Positions 11,101-20,940 of a DNA stretch of 64,000 bases are shown here, piece by piece (positions within the stretch are counted from its first letter, which is position 1; the number at the start of each line of letters is the position of its first letter). Where the stretch lies: positions 1,318,268 to 1,382,267 of the forward strand of contig NC_087080.1 in assembly GCF_026151205.1 (NCBI RefSeq). The letters are read 5' to 3'. This DNA is from Bolinopsis microptera. Taxonomy: Eukaryota; Ctenophora; Tentaculata; Lobata; Bolinopsidae. The notes under the pieces are model-generated. The model worked only from the letters and a program-made list of their open reading frames with translations. It made no database searches and was not told where the DNA came from. Made by a program: the position numbers and the translations under genes.

Positions 11101-12459
11101 AATCAAATTTATCAATTTTTAACGAAAATATTTTCACAGTAATACTAATGTGTTTTAGCTAAAAAAAATTATAGTCCCCGCAATTTTTAAGTTTAGAGGA
11201 ATAACTAACCAATCCAAGAGCTGTTTTCACATTTCTGTTTCGCTGTTTCGTAGTCACTCAAATCCGTATGAACAGAAAACCCGCATGCTGCAATTATCTC
11301 CGTAATTAACGAGTTAATCACGATAATCAGAATAACTATGAAGGGGTACAAACAGTACAACTAGAAGACTTAAATTAAGTGCACCCCTATTTACCTATTA
11401 GGCACGTACCCCTATATATTTGGCACTAGGCGCCCTATTTGGCACTAGGCGCCCTATTTGGCACTATGCGCCCTATTTATGATTTAGCACTAGGCACCCC
11501 TATTTGGCACTAGACGCCCTATTATTATTTGGCATGGCACTAGGCGCCCTATTTGGTACTAGGCGCCCTATTTGGCACTAGGCGCCCTATTTGACACTAT
11601 GCGACCTATTAGTATTTGGCACTAGGCACCCCTATTTGGCACCAGGCGACAGGCATTGTTCGATTTTGCAGACCTTGTAATCAAACGCAACATATTAAAA
11701 TACATTAGAAAAGTAAGCATAACTTACTAGCGTGAGCGCTGAATTGCTCAGTAGATTTGTCTAATCTACTCAGCTCATCTCGGGTGTTCTCTATCAAGGG
11801 TGTCCAGATAGCGTTCCTTATCTTTTCCTCCAGCCTCATCTCCTGCTCCTCCTCCTCTCTGCAGAGTACAGTTTAAAGTTTTGTTAAGTTCGATTATTTA
11901 GTAATAATGAATAAATAAAAATCTAGTCGTGTTGTCAATATTATATATATACATTATATGGAGTCGTTAACATGTTACGTAATCACTTGTTGGACAATTT
12001 TAACCCCCTCCCCCAGCTCCGTAATCAGTTTTACACGTCATAGCTATTGTGACAAAATTACACTATCGTAATCATTTGGAAACCCTCTCCTCCCTCGGCT
12101 GATTACGGAATATGTGAACGACTCCATATTGTTCTGTCTTTCTTCCATCTCTCTTCCATCTTTGTTTCTGTCTAGTTCTAATGTACCGTCACAATAGTGA
12201 CTTTAATATAACGTTTGAAGATTATCATTGATCCGACTCGATCACTTAATATAAATCACTAAACATATTTATTTATTTATGATAAACATTACTATTAGCC
12301 TATAGTTATGTTTTACAATACAATTAGCCGTGTTTTTATTTAGAAAAGTATAGAAAAAATGTTGAATAATATTATTTATACTTTTATAGTAGAATAAGCA
12401 ACTTACGTTAGGGAGATGGCAGATGCCACTGCGAAGAGAACGATCAAAAGCAACAACAT
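8166..12459 (-). CDS. secreted protein with two C-type lectin domains and a Lys/Ala-rich tail, 11 exons
   Basis: Exons in transcription order: 12407-12459, 11728-11858, 11210-11287, 10929-11035, 10601-10768, 10189-10351, 10018-10059, 9792-9976, 9467-9593, 9187-9291, 8166-9013. All phases match, giving 668 aa. It begins with a signal peptide (MLLLLIVLFAVASA), then an acidic helix rich in E. The first CTLD has YETAKQKCENSSWIG, ASNWAWIGLEKV, WEWTDG and HPYICKF. The second has WHEAKSDCERRGF, AENDLLVEAV, VWIGATDLKDSGEF, WGEWDD and RPYACQC. Such domains bind carbohydrate or protein ligands outside the cell. In CTLD1 the outer cysteine pair is present, but the inner disulfide cysteine expected before HPYIC is missing. 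No EPN/QPD-WND calcium-site set is evident. The last exon is about 280 codons. Most are 10-11-residue variants of KKEQKAAKKDE, very basic and probably helical, ending in an acidic segment and PPFFPGQV. No transmembrane segment was seen. Confidence 0.85.
8400..8900. repeat. coding minisatellite encoding KKEQKAAKKDE-type repeats
   Basis: On the plus strand it reads as TCTTTCTTCGCTGCCTTCTGTTC-like units of about 33 bp (11 codons), with a longer-order repeat pairing EKKAAEKD and ELKADNKDE. It lies wholly in the last exon of the lectin-like gene. Because the unit is a multiple of three, copy changes keep the frame. The plus-strand open frames rich in F, S and L here are shadows. Confidence 0.85.
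11390..11650. repeat. GGCACTAGGCGCCCTATTT array in lectin intron
   Basis: About a dozen copies of a 19-bp unit, GGCACTAGGCGCCCTATTT. Some have TATTATTATT expansions or CACCCC variants. It lies in the intron between exon 2 (11728-11858) and exon 3 (11210-11287). The core GGCGCC is palindromic. Confidence 0.85.
11960..12125. mobile_element. Harbinger-like MITE, second copy
   Basis: Diverged relative of the element at 4118-4298. It shows GGAGTCGTTAACATGTTACGTAATCA at the left and TGATTACGGAATATGTGAACGACTCC at the right, with the same internal layout (C-rich tract, CAGTTTTACAC, GACAAAATTACACTA). Flanks are ATAT on both sides. It lies in the first intron of the lectin-like gene. Confidence 0.8.
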
Positions 12460-13336
12460 TATTCACCGGACTTACTAACTAAATCCTGCGTTTCTCCTAT
12501 AGTAGATAGTTGCTGTTTGAGAGCCGTACTTTTAATCTCATGGAATTAGTGTTAAAATCTATGGCAGTTTCTCGGCAGATTGTGCACATCATTTTGCGGA
12601 ACTTCTTTTCGATTACTTTTACATCACATTGGATCACGGTTACAGGTTAGGACTGTGAAGATTGGAGAACTTGATGATGTCTGACGGAAAACAACTTCAT
12701 TGTTCAACTTTGCTGCACAAAGTCTGGGCGTGGTTTATTTAATTACTTCGACTGTTGTGTTACAATGGTAACTATGGTAACTATGCAGGTAACTATGGTA
12801 GGTGTTGTCGACGGTCACAGATGCAAAATATAAGGGCTGTGGGTGCGGAATCGCACTATTGACCGCATAATACCGCATTATTCGTCCTAGTATCAGAGTT
12901 ATGTACTTCAACTTGGTAATATTAATAACGACTATGTCTAGGTTCAAACGTTTTTTCATGACGTAAAATTAAATACTTTTAAACTCAAGAAAAACATATT
13001 TTTCTTCCGAAAAATATTCCCAATAAAGTTGTTTACTATTATTATCAGATTGTAATAAATGCATTGACTTTTAATACTATCGATATTTTATTTAAACAAA
13101 GGAAAAAGAGTGAATTTATTAAATACTTTTCAAACTTTACAGAGTACAGCAATTACAACGTATGAAATAAACTCGAATAGATTATTGCCCCCGTCTGTAA
13201 AATCTGACGGGAGACCAAACACGGTACTGCACAGTAAAACGTGCCCGCAATTACATGGCCCCGGCCGATATGATTTTTAAAAGTGTGAAACAAATTGTGA
13301 TAAAATAAATGTGTGGTGAAGCTAATGTGAAACAGT
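12460..13336. other. upstream region of the lectin-like gene
   Basis: This holds the putative promoter side of the minus-strand lectin-like gene and then AT-rich DNA. A short GGTAACTATG-type repeat lies at 12760-12800. The sequence GGAATCGCACTATT near 12848 recurs near 18647, suggesting a dispersed repeat. No gene is recognised. Confidence 0.5.
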
Positions 13337-14248
13337 TCAAATTTCTTCAGACGAGGCTGATACACTGTTCTTATCAGAGCTGACAATCTTATTGTTCCTT
13401 ATGAAATGAACTCTGTTAGGCTCTGTTTTCCTCTTCTCTTTCAATTCCTCCCAGAGCTTCTTGTAAGCTCTCCTTTCTTCCACTGATCTGTCTGGGCAAA
13501 TGTAGATACTTTTATAGCCCTCTTTTGTGCGTAGTAGTTTCGCTTTTCGCAGCACCTGAGTAACCATATCAGAGCTATTTAGAGATAGTTTAGTAGGTCG
13601 TATTAATGTGCCGGCTCTCTTCAAACCAACTCTACAACAGTCACGAAATGAAGGTTTCTCGTTTATCTCACCAAGAACTTCAGCAACTTTGTTTTCTAAC
13701 TTCTCGCCGTTGGATTCACTTATTCCGTAGATTACGACGTTTCTGCTTCTTTCATCCTTTTCAGCTATTGTCTTAACTGCAGTACAGATCTTCTTTGGCG
13801 TAAGAGCAGCTGCACAAGTCTTCTTCAGGGCAGAAGAATATGATTTCATCTCTGTCTGCACAGTTGTTTGGACAGACTTGAGTTCTTCGTCCTTCTTTTC
13901 AATGAGCTGCTTCTGCAAATCAATGACAGTTTTCTGCTCCGCGATTAATGAAATGTTCTGTTTATCTACTCTCTCCGCAGCCATTTGCAAATGAGGAGCT
14001 GCATAACGATTCAAAATGAAACAAACAGTTTGCAGCCAATCACACAGTTTTTCTTTCGAAACTGATTGCTTGTTCAGGTTTTTCAATACTAGATCTCCGT
14101 ATTCCTTAACATCCAGTTCATGGCACATTTCATTGAAAACACTGTTTGTAGCTCTCGCTACCTGATCTGCATGTCTGGCACTAAACAGATCATCATTATC
14201 GGGGTCATCGACCAAATGCTTCGTATGTTCATGGTATGAGTACTGCAT
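13337..14248 (-). mobile_element. LINE ORF1-like protein (coiled coil plus RRM-like domain)
   Basis: Intact 303-codon frame. The N-terminal third is helical. Residues about 105-160 form a probable coiled coil (DKQNISLIAEQKTVIDLQKQ...). Residues about 180-290 resemble the RRM-type nucleic-acid-binding domain of non-LTR retrotransposon ORF1 proteins: RSRNVVIYGISES, CCRVGLKR, RPTKLSLNS, KAKLLR, IYICPDRSVEERRAYKKLWEEL. ORF1 proteins bind element RNA in the retrotransposition particle. It lies 3' of the reverse transcriptase at 14691-16146 on the same strand, the opposite of normal LINE order, so the two probably belong to different insertions. No reverse transcriptase follows it within the neighbouring kilobase. 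It could also be a domesticated single gene. Confidence 0.6.
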
Positions 14249-14690
14249 CGTGTATATTCCAATGTACAGTTCTTGACAAAAGAATAACTTTTCAAGCTTG
14301 ATTGTAATCCCACGACAGATTGGAATTTAGTCACTTTATTCACGTTAGTCGTTTATACACAGATACACATATAATAATGTGTTGGAATGGTATGTTGTAA
14401 TTTGTAAAGTTATAATAATATTGAATACTCTCTTGTCTATTATTATTACATCGAGATGGCAGGGCCTACTCTCATGCTGTCTATAGGTGATGATTAACTC
14501 TGAAAAACTGGGGACAACTGGGGAATGATCCCAGAACCTCCACATATCGTCATATCGCGTGCCTTGCTTTACCTATTGATGTTATTAAATTATTATTAAT
14601 TATTAAATCAAAGTTCTAAACAAGGGATAGTTTAAAAAACAACGCCCAAGTCTAATCTTTCCCTAAAACAAAAACTAAAAATTAAAAACT

Positions 14691-16146
14691 TCATTGCAAT
14701 TTCCGCCAATATCTCTTGTCATAACTCAAATTACGGAGATAATGCAGGTCAAAGATATTATTTAAATAAAGATTTCTTTTACATAAATCATGCACAATCA
14801 GCGAGAATAGATTGCTTTGGGGTCTTCCTCTTCTCCCTGGTAAGTCCAGTGTATTGATGGCAAAAATGAGGGAAGAAAACGCTGGTCCGTCAATAGGACC
14901 CCGCAAAACATGTCCTAACATTCTCCACCGACTACGGGCCACTTTTTCTGACAATGGTTCAGCATTGCAGCGTTTATACAAGTTTTTGTTGGAGATGACT
15001 CCTGGGTACTTTATATTCAAAATAGTGCGAAGATGTCTGCGGTGAACAACATCTAGTTTTTCAAGGAATATTTTGGGGACGGCCCAACAGGATGAGTTGT
15101 ACATAAGAACCGATACGACTAAAGCATTATACAGTATTAGACGTTTGTTTAGGGGCAGTTTATCACTCCAGGCCTTCTTGTAATTGTTAAAGGCAGCATA
15201 TCCCAGGTTTATGCGACGCTGAATATCAGCTTTGCTACACAAGACGGACCCTAGAGTGATACTTTTCCTCCATGCTTCATTCCCCGACACTAATTTTCCA
15301 TCACTGTCGACTTCACCCGTACTAGCTAAATAAACATGAGTGAAGTCCGTTTTGTCTTCATTGACAAAGAGGTTCCATTTCTCGAGTATAGCTGTTGCCT
15401 GGGGCAAAATAGCTCTCAAGTTGTCTTCCTCTTCATCATTGAAGTCAACATCATCAGCATATTCAGTGTCAAGTGGAAGGCCAGCAATAGTAATCGGGGG
15501 GATCGGCCTATCTAAACTGATTGTTATAGTCCATCTAAGTTCATTCAAAGCACCAGCCAAGACAAGGGTGAACAGACAGCCGGATAGACAGTCACCCTGG
15601 AAAGCTCCAAGGAGACTTAAAAACTCGGCTGAAAGAACTCCATTTACCTTCACCCGTAGCTTTGTGTTGGACAACAACAACCGGACAATCCTCAGCTCAT
15701 CCTCAGTACAGCCACACAGTTTCAGGAGTTCAAGAATCGTAGTGCGTTTGATCGTGTCAAATGCACTAGACATATCAATGCCCATGCGATGATACTCCCA
15801 TTTCTTTCTTTGGACAACTGACAGTAGAACTCGCTGACACCAAACAATATCAGCACAAGAACGAGCGCGTTTATATGCGCACTGCCATGGACCAGTGAAG
15901 GCGTTCACTTTTTCTTCTATCCTTTTAAGAGTAGCCATAGACAGAATTTTTCTGGCTGCATTGGACAAGGTGAGTGGACGTAAATTCTTCAGAGGACCAA
16001 TAGGTTTTTTTGGCTTCTGTAAGGGTGTTATAGTAGCCTCTCCAATGGAAATGGGGAAAGTATGTGTCTCGAAACAACTGTTGATGATTCCAGCATAATG
16101 TTCATGGACTGTACTATTAGAGTACTGATGTAATAATAATAAATAA
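14691..16146 (-). mobile_element. 5'-truncated non-LTR retrotransposon reverse transcriptase
   Basis: Open frame from about 16146 down to the stop at 14691. It continues upstream of the first methionine through HEHYAGIINSCFETHTFP and PLKNLRPLTLSN. Reverse transcriptase motifs in order are GIDMSSAFDTI (motif A aspartate), GAFQGDCLSGCLFTLVL (motif B, an unusual form of the usual PQGxxLSP) and LDTEYADDVDF (motif C, YADD). A C-terminal segment with RWRMLGHVLRGP and GRRGRP is typical of LINE tails. The catalytic aspartates are present, but the N-terminal endonuclease domain and ORF start are absent. The 5' edge abuts a TAATAATAAATAAATG simple sequence, as in ordinary 5'-truncated LINE copies. Confidence 0.85.
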
Positions 16147-16568
16147 ATGTTTCACAGCTTGGCAATTGATCGGTGTAGTTGGTGTTGTACAGTGTACACG
16201 AGCGTGCTAAATCACTCTACAGTCGATCTTCGAGATTTTTCTAAAACGGCACCCGGCAGTTGAAACCAATTTGAATCGATGTATTTTTGGACGCTGATTT
16301 CGAATCAACCCCCATGACAATGACATAGGGTTAAAATGCTCCCCTGGCGAGATATTAGCGAAAAACTGTCTAGATCACGTGATATGACCGTATAAGGAAG
16401 CTGGTCTAATTTTTGTTAGGGTTAGAGTTTCAGTGTATGCTTTTCTTAAAGATTGGGTTAGGGTTAGGGTTGGGATCAGATTAGAGGACTAGGATTTCGA
16501 ATAGTCATTTAGGGCCAGCTAGAGAACGTGTTTAAAAAGTCACGTGACAGTCGAGTGTAGAGTGATTA

Positions 16569-17364
16569 CCTTATCGGACCTTATTTGGACGGACATTACT
16601 TGAACGCTGGAGGCCCTAGCGTTCATCTTAATGTCCGTTCAAATAAAGTCCGTTCAATTAATGTCCGTCCAAGTTAAAGTCCGTTGACATTTTTTCAAAA
16701 AATTTTCCATTTCGAACTTTTTGTCCAGAATATGACAACTTTAAGAACTTTATTGTGCCGTAAGTTAACGACGGAAAGGTTCTCCTTGGTCTTCCGGAGG
16801 CACAGAAAACTTTACTTGTTCCAGCCTCTAGATATTACGGTAAATCGTGTTGCCAAGGACATTGTCCGACGTTGTTATAGCTCATATTACTCAGGGGAGG
16901 TAATGAAACAGATAAGTGATCGGAAAGCTCCACGAGATGTTAAGGTTAACCTTAAGTTGTCTAAGATAAAACCACTTCACGCCGAAGGGCTTGTAAAAGT
17001 TAACACTGAAATGCAGGACCGGGGTAGTTTGATAAAAAAAGGTTTCCATATAAAAGCTAGAATTCACTGATGCTTTAAGCATGGACTATTTCATGCACGA
17101 AAACCCATTTGATGAAGATGATATGTGATATTAGAAACTGATAATGTACACATATTTTAACATTTTTACTGCTCAATGACTGCTTTTCTTACTTACTGTA
17201 TAAAAAATGGATTTAAAAATCATTTGCTGAAATTAAAAAAACGTCAAATTTTTTTTTTTAATTCGGATTTTTGATGGTTTTGAATGCCTTCGAGCGTTCA
17301 TATTAATGTCCGTTCATAATTATGTCCGTTCATGTAATGTCCGTCCAAATAAGGTCCGATAAGG
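16569..17364 (+). mobile_element. pogo-like DNA transposon remnant, 796 bp, TA target site
   Basis: A 31-bp perfect terminal inverted repeat begins CCTTATCGGACCTTATTTGG on both ends. The subterminal regions repeat AATGTCCGTTCA-type motifs. TA flanks both sides (16567-16568, 17365-17366). The MITE copy at 48129-48502 serves as a paralogous empty site: it reads GTGTAGAGTGATTAATCATC without interruption, which fixes the boundaries to the base. Inside, 16684-17070 codes for a transposase C-terminus only. Confidence 0.88.
16684..17070 (+). pseudogene. truncated DDE-superfamily (pogo/Tigger-type) transposase C-terminus
   Basis: A 128-codon frame. FQPLDITVNRVAKDIVRRCY corresponds to the LQPLDVSVNKPFK motif that ends the DDE_1 domain of pogo/Tigger/jerky transposases. 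PLHAEGLVKVNTEM and LIKKGFHIKARI match the following helical part. The helix-turn-helix DNA-binding domains and the first two catalytic acidic residues are missing, so it cannot be active by itself. The initial methionine is arbitrary. The element is an internally deleted derivative that would depend on a full-length relative. Confidence 0.65.
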
Positions 17365-17597
17365 TAATCATCACCCCAGTGTACACACTGCACTGATAAT
17401 AATATCACGTTGTACGTGTAATGTAAATAGTGTGGATGTATGCGAATATATAATCTACAAACTGAATACTAGTCTATATAATACTATATAATAGTCACGA
17501 GTGAAACTCATTGAAAGACATAACATAAGACACCTTGTATTGTAGCTTAAATTTAATTATGTGTAAAAAAGAACATTTGTGTTAGGCAACGTTATTA

Positions 17598-18492
17598 TAC
17601 AGGGTGTCCCAAAAAATTCGCCCCATTGAGAAAGCCTCCTCATTTCCTCAATTTTCCTTTAATGGTACTCATGTCTTAGTATGTTTACCTAAAAGGGTTG
17701 GGACTGGGAGATTTGTTTGTGACTTCTGAAAACTTAAGCAAACTATTTTGCCAAGAGGAAAAGGACTTTTGTCATGAATTTAATTGTAAACTGTTCCTTT
17801 TTGTTTCATCTAACTTCCGATCAACGCAGTTAATGCATGAAACCCAAAAATGAACAATAGGCCGAATTTGCATAAATTATGCAATTTTTTATTCGAAAGT
17901 CGCTAGTCGTTGATTTTCTAGCTTTAATGGTCGCACATGTTCCTTGATAAGTGTACTGACAGATCAAGCTAGCCAAAAATTCAAAATAATATGAAAATAG
18001 GGCAAAATTAAGCCGTTGAAGGTTAAAAAAGTTGTATCACGTGGTGACCCCCACGGTCGCTTCACTGTAGAGTTTCGACGATACAGGGGGAGCCGCGCAC
18101 TCGTGCGCGGCGGGTCATACAACGTATGACAAAAAAAGGGTGTGGCCCAAAAATGCCCCCAAAACATGCTGGACCATATCAAAAACCTCCATTTCAGTTC
18201 TCATTGTGAAGAAGACTTTCAATTGTGTCTGTATATGCCTGGTTTATAACTTGGGGCAGACTAAACGTTTCAAAACTAGGATTCCATCATGGACGAAAAC
18301 GATCACCTATTCTGGGATCACACCAAGATTTCTTCGCATATCTTTATCATCGAAAAAATGTTGCCCATCAAGTTCATATGAGACTCCCAATGGTCCTAAA
18401 AAAGTCTCCTAACCCTTTAGAAAATCATACTAAGAGATCAAAACCAATGAGTTAAACTGAGAAAATTAGGAGGGTTTTTTATTACACCCTGT
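17598..18492. mobile_element. Tc1/mariner-like MITE (about 890 bp)
   Basis: The left end TA-CAGGGTGTCCCAAAAAATTC and the inverted right end CAGGGTGTAATAAAAAACCC stay alignable for about 80 bp inward (CCTCCTCATTTCCTCAATTTT against CCTCCTAATTTTCTCAGTTT, then CTTAGTATG on both). CAGGGTGTCCCAAAA is a mariner-type terminus. The right flank does not show TA, so that edge is degraded. I recognise no transposase motif in either strand. Confidence 0.6.
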
Positions 18493-18940
18493 GGCTGTAC
18501 TACTGACTACGCTGCTGAATAATTCAACCTGCGCGAACTGAAAATTTGGGAATTGTTTAGCTTAATTGCAGTGCTTTTTGACTCAAAATTTGTCGCAGTA
18601 AAAAAAACGTTCCAGGTAATACTAATGAGGTAATAGGCATGAGGTGTGGAATCGCACTATTTACAAAAATGACCGCACCTACATTGTACATGTTGCCTTC
18701 ATTGACGGAGTCAACCATGTCAGGAAATGAATGTTCACTAGCTGGATTGTTCTCAAAATATTGTCTCGCAAGGCATTCCACATTACTAGGATTGTCACCA
18801 ACATATTATCTACAAGGTACACGCTTAGGTACTGATAAAATCATGGACAATCATTGGAAGTTGGAACTTATACTTATAGTTTCATCATTTAATCCTTGTC
18901 ATACGTTGTAGACCTGCCACGCACGAGTGCGCGGCTCACA
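18087..18940. repeat. inverted pair of a GC-rich palindromic block
   Basis: GAGCCGCGCACTCGTGCGCGG followed by GGGTCATACAACGTATGAC at 18090-18130 returns in inverted orientation at 18898-18937, with a few mismatches. The spacing is about 850 bp. The core GCGCACTCGTGCGC is itself near-palindromic. The pair overlaps the right end of the mariner-like MITE, so either a second element nests there or this pair marks its own terminal repeats. Confidence 0.7.
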
Positions 18941-19039
18941 GGATCGAGGGCCAAAGTGCAAAGAAACTGCTGCTAACTGCTGCTAACTGCTGCTAACTGC
19001 TGCTAACTGCACTGCTAACTCAAACTGCTGTTAAGTTAG

Positions 19040-19240
19040 CAGCAGAAAATTATACCAACTTCCTTATATGGTCATATCACGTGATCGAGACAGTTTTTCG
19101 CCGATATCTCACCCGGGGAGCTTAACCCTATGACTATAAGTATGTCATGGGGGTGAATTGGAATCAGCGTCCAAAAATACATCGATTCTAGTTGGTTTCA
19201 ACTGTCAGGGGCGCTTTTAACACGGTCGCATAGACTCCAA
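19040..19240 (-). mobile_element. telomere-motif MITE, copy B (fragment)
   Basis: Reverse-strand, partial relative of the element at 16199. It shows CTTCCTTATATGGTCATATCACGTGATCGAGACAG, then ATGTCATGGGGGTGAATTGGAATCAGCGTCC and ACATCGATTC. The TTAGGG-containing half and the end with GAGTGTAGAGTGAT are absent. Confidence 0.75.
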
Positions 19241-19605
19241 GGTTGATTTTGCAGAATATGAAAGTTTTTGTGGATTATATTTAATCGGTCACGTCAAACT
19301 CAACATGATGAGAATGTCATAGTCATTATTTTATTAAATTAATACTATTATAAGTGTGAAGTAAAACAAAAATTAAACATTCAGAGATTTAATCGAGTTT
19401 TTCAAAAATGTTTTGCTTTACTTAGCTTTTCAATTCAATTTCAACAAATGTTCCAATGCACAATAATGAATAAGCAACACAAATGCCTTTTAAGCAAAGT
19501 ACATTTAATCCCCCGCAGCATATTAAAATTGTTTATTATTAATTTCCAGTGTCCAGCTCTTTTTAGGATTCCGATTACTCCTCTAAGTTTCGTTTTCTTC
19601 ATCAC

Positions 19606-20643
19606 TTAAACTTCTCCGGAAATCCTATTTCTGCAAATTTTCCCTCTTCTGCCCGGAGGACACATTTGTTGTCGCTCCTCTATCTCCACAAGTCCCTGCA
19701 TTCTCCGTCTGCAGTGTCTGCCCTCCCTCCCTCTCGGACACATAGACTGTCGCTCTTTCAACTCCTCTACCTCCTCTACCTCCTCTACTGCTGTGTTTGT
19801 CTCCTCTACCTCCTCCACTGCTGTGTTTATCTCCTGTATATCGGTCAGATCTATCACAGAGTCGTCTTCAGCACTGAAACAGTGTTAATGTAAAGGAAGG
19901 AAAACAGCTGTTAGTTATGGAGTTCGGGCATTATATAGTGTACTGGGGGTCGTTTACTTATATATTGAGGGGGGGGGGGGGGGGGTTAGCGAGGTGTTTA
20001 CTTATTTATTGAGGGGGGGGGGGGGGGGTTAGCGAGGAGTTTACTTATTTATTGAGGGGGGGGGGGTTAGCGAGGAGTTTACTTATTTATTGAGGGGGGG
20101 ATTAGCGAGGAGTTTACTTATTTATTGAGGGGGGGGGGGGGGGGGGTTAGCGAGGAGTTTACTTATTTATTGAGGGGGGGGGGGGGGGGGGTTAGCGAGG
20201 AGTTTACTTATTTATTGAGGGGGGGGGGGGATTAGCGAGGAGTTTACTTATTTATTGAGGGGGGGGGGGGGGGGGGGGTTAGCGAGGAGTTTACTTATTT
20301 ATTGAGGGGGGGGGGGGGTTAGCGAGGAGTTTACTTATTTATTGAGGGGGGGATTAGCGAGGAGTTTACTTATTTATTGAGGGGGGGGGGGGGTTAGCGA
20401 GGAGTTTACTTATTTATTGAGGGGGGGGGTTAGCGAGGAGTTTACTTATTTATTGAGGGGGGGGGGGGGGTTAGCGAGGTGTTTACTAATTTATTGAGGG
20501 GGGGGAGGGGGAGCTAGCGAGGAGTTTACTTATTACGTAACCCAGCTGCGAGGAGCACCTCGCCCGATGTTTTGTCAAACATACCTGACATCTTGAAGAG
20601 TAGTGAGAACAAAAAGGGTCACACTCAGAATAACAGTCAGCAT
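19606..20643 (-). CDS. small secreted precursor with two C-x8-C basic repeats, 2 exons
   Basis: Exon 1 is 20585-20643 and exon 2 is 19606-19873, joined in phase (AG|T), giving 108 aa. Exon 1 encodes a signal peptide, MLTVILSVTLFVLTTLQDV. Exon 2 opens with an acidic linker (AEDDSVIDLTD..., TAVEEVEE repeats), followed by two basic units. These are ERQSMCPRGREGRHCRRR and ERQQMCPPGRRGKICRNR, each with cysteines eight residues apart. The architecture, intron phase and unit are the same as in the larger gene at 37133-38731, so the two are paralogues. I know no family for it. An acidic pro-part before cationic cysteine peptides is common in precursors of antimicrobial or signalling peptides, but function here is inference. 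Residues before the unit are ERQ rather than the dibasic KRQ of the paralogue. Confidence 0.7.
19945..20515 (+). repeat. array with variable G-runs (GAGG...G-TTAGCGAGGAGTTTAC)
   Basis: About 13 units share a constant part, TTAGCGAGGAGTTTACTTATTTATTGA, each followed by an uninterrupted G-run of roughly 7 to 19. The array fills the intron of the small precursor gene on the opposite strand, where it reads as C-runs. G-runs of this length are slippage-prone and can form G-quadruplexes. Confidence 0.92.
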
Positions 20644-20940
20644 ATTGGCTAACAAAAGACAAGGGTAAAAGGGTTGCGCAAAGTATAATGCTGGGAACTG
20701 GAGATTCAGGACGGAACTGTACGCTTTTAAACAACTGATCCAGGACTGTGATATAAATCCGATCAAAAAGTAATCTCATGGGATTCACATTACAATAACT
20801 ACTAGTACAATAACTTGATAGCTATGGAACTTCTGGAGCGTTTACTCGTTAGAGAGCAGATTTACAATTTCTTTTCTTCAGGAATATGGGTAAATTCATT
20901 AAATATGCGATATGAATTAGATTATTATGCGTGATCTGCG

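Larger units (their letters stand above)
16199..17376 (+). mobile_element. telomere-motif MITE, copy A (interrupted by a pogo-like element)
   Basis: The first part runs from CGAGCGTGCTAAATCACTCTAC at 16199 to GTGTAGAGTGAT at 16566 and resumes after the nested element with AATCATCACC. Ends are imperfect inverted repeats (ATCACTCTACAGTCGA / TCGAGTGTAGAGTGAT). Internally it carries GGGTTAGGGTTAGGG and the landmark TCACGTGATATGACCGTATAAGGAAG. Other copies are at 19040-19240 (-), 46855-47240 (+) and 48129-48502 (-). No coding capacity is seen. Confidence 0.8.

Noticed and set aside
17964-18412. Mariner transposase coding sequence
   Set aside because: Inverted ends are mariner-like, but none of the frames shows the catalytic D,D(34)D pattern or other transposase motifs I could recognise.
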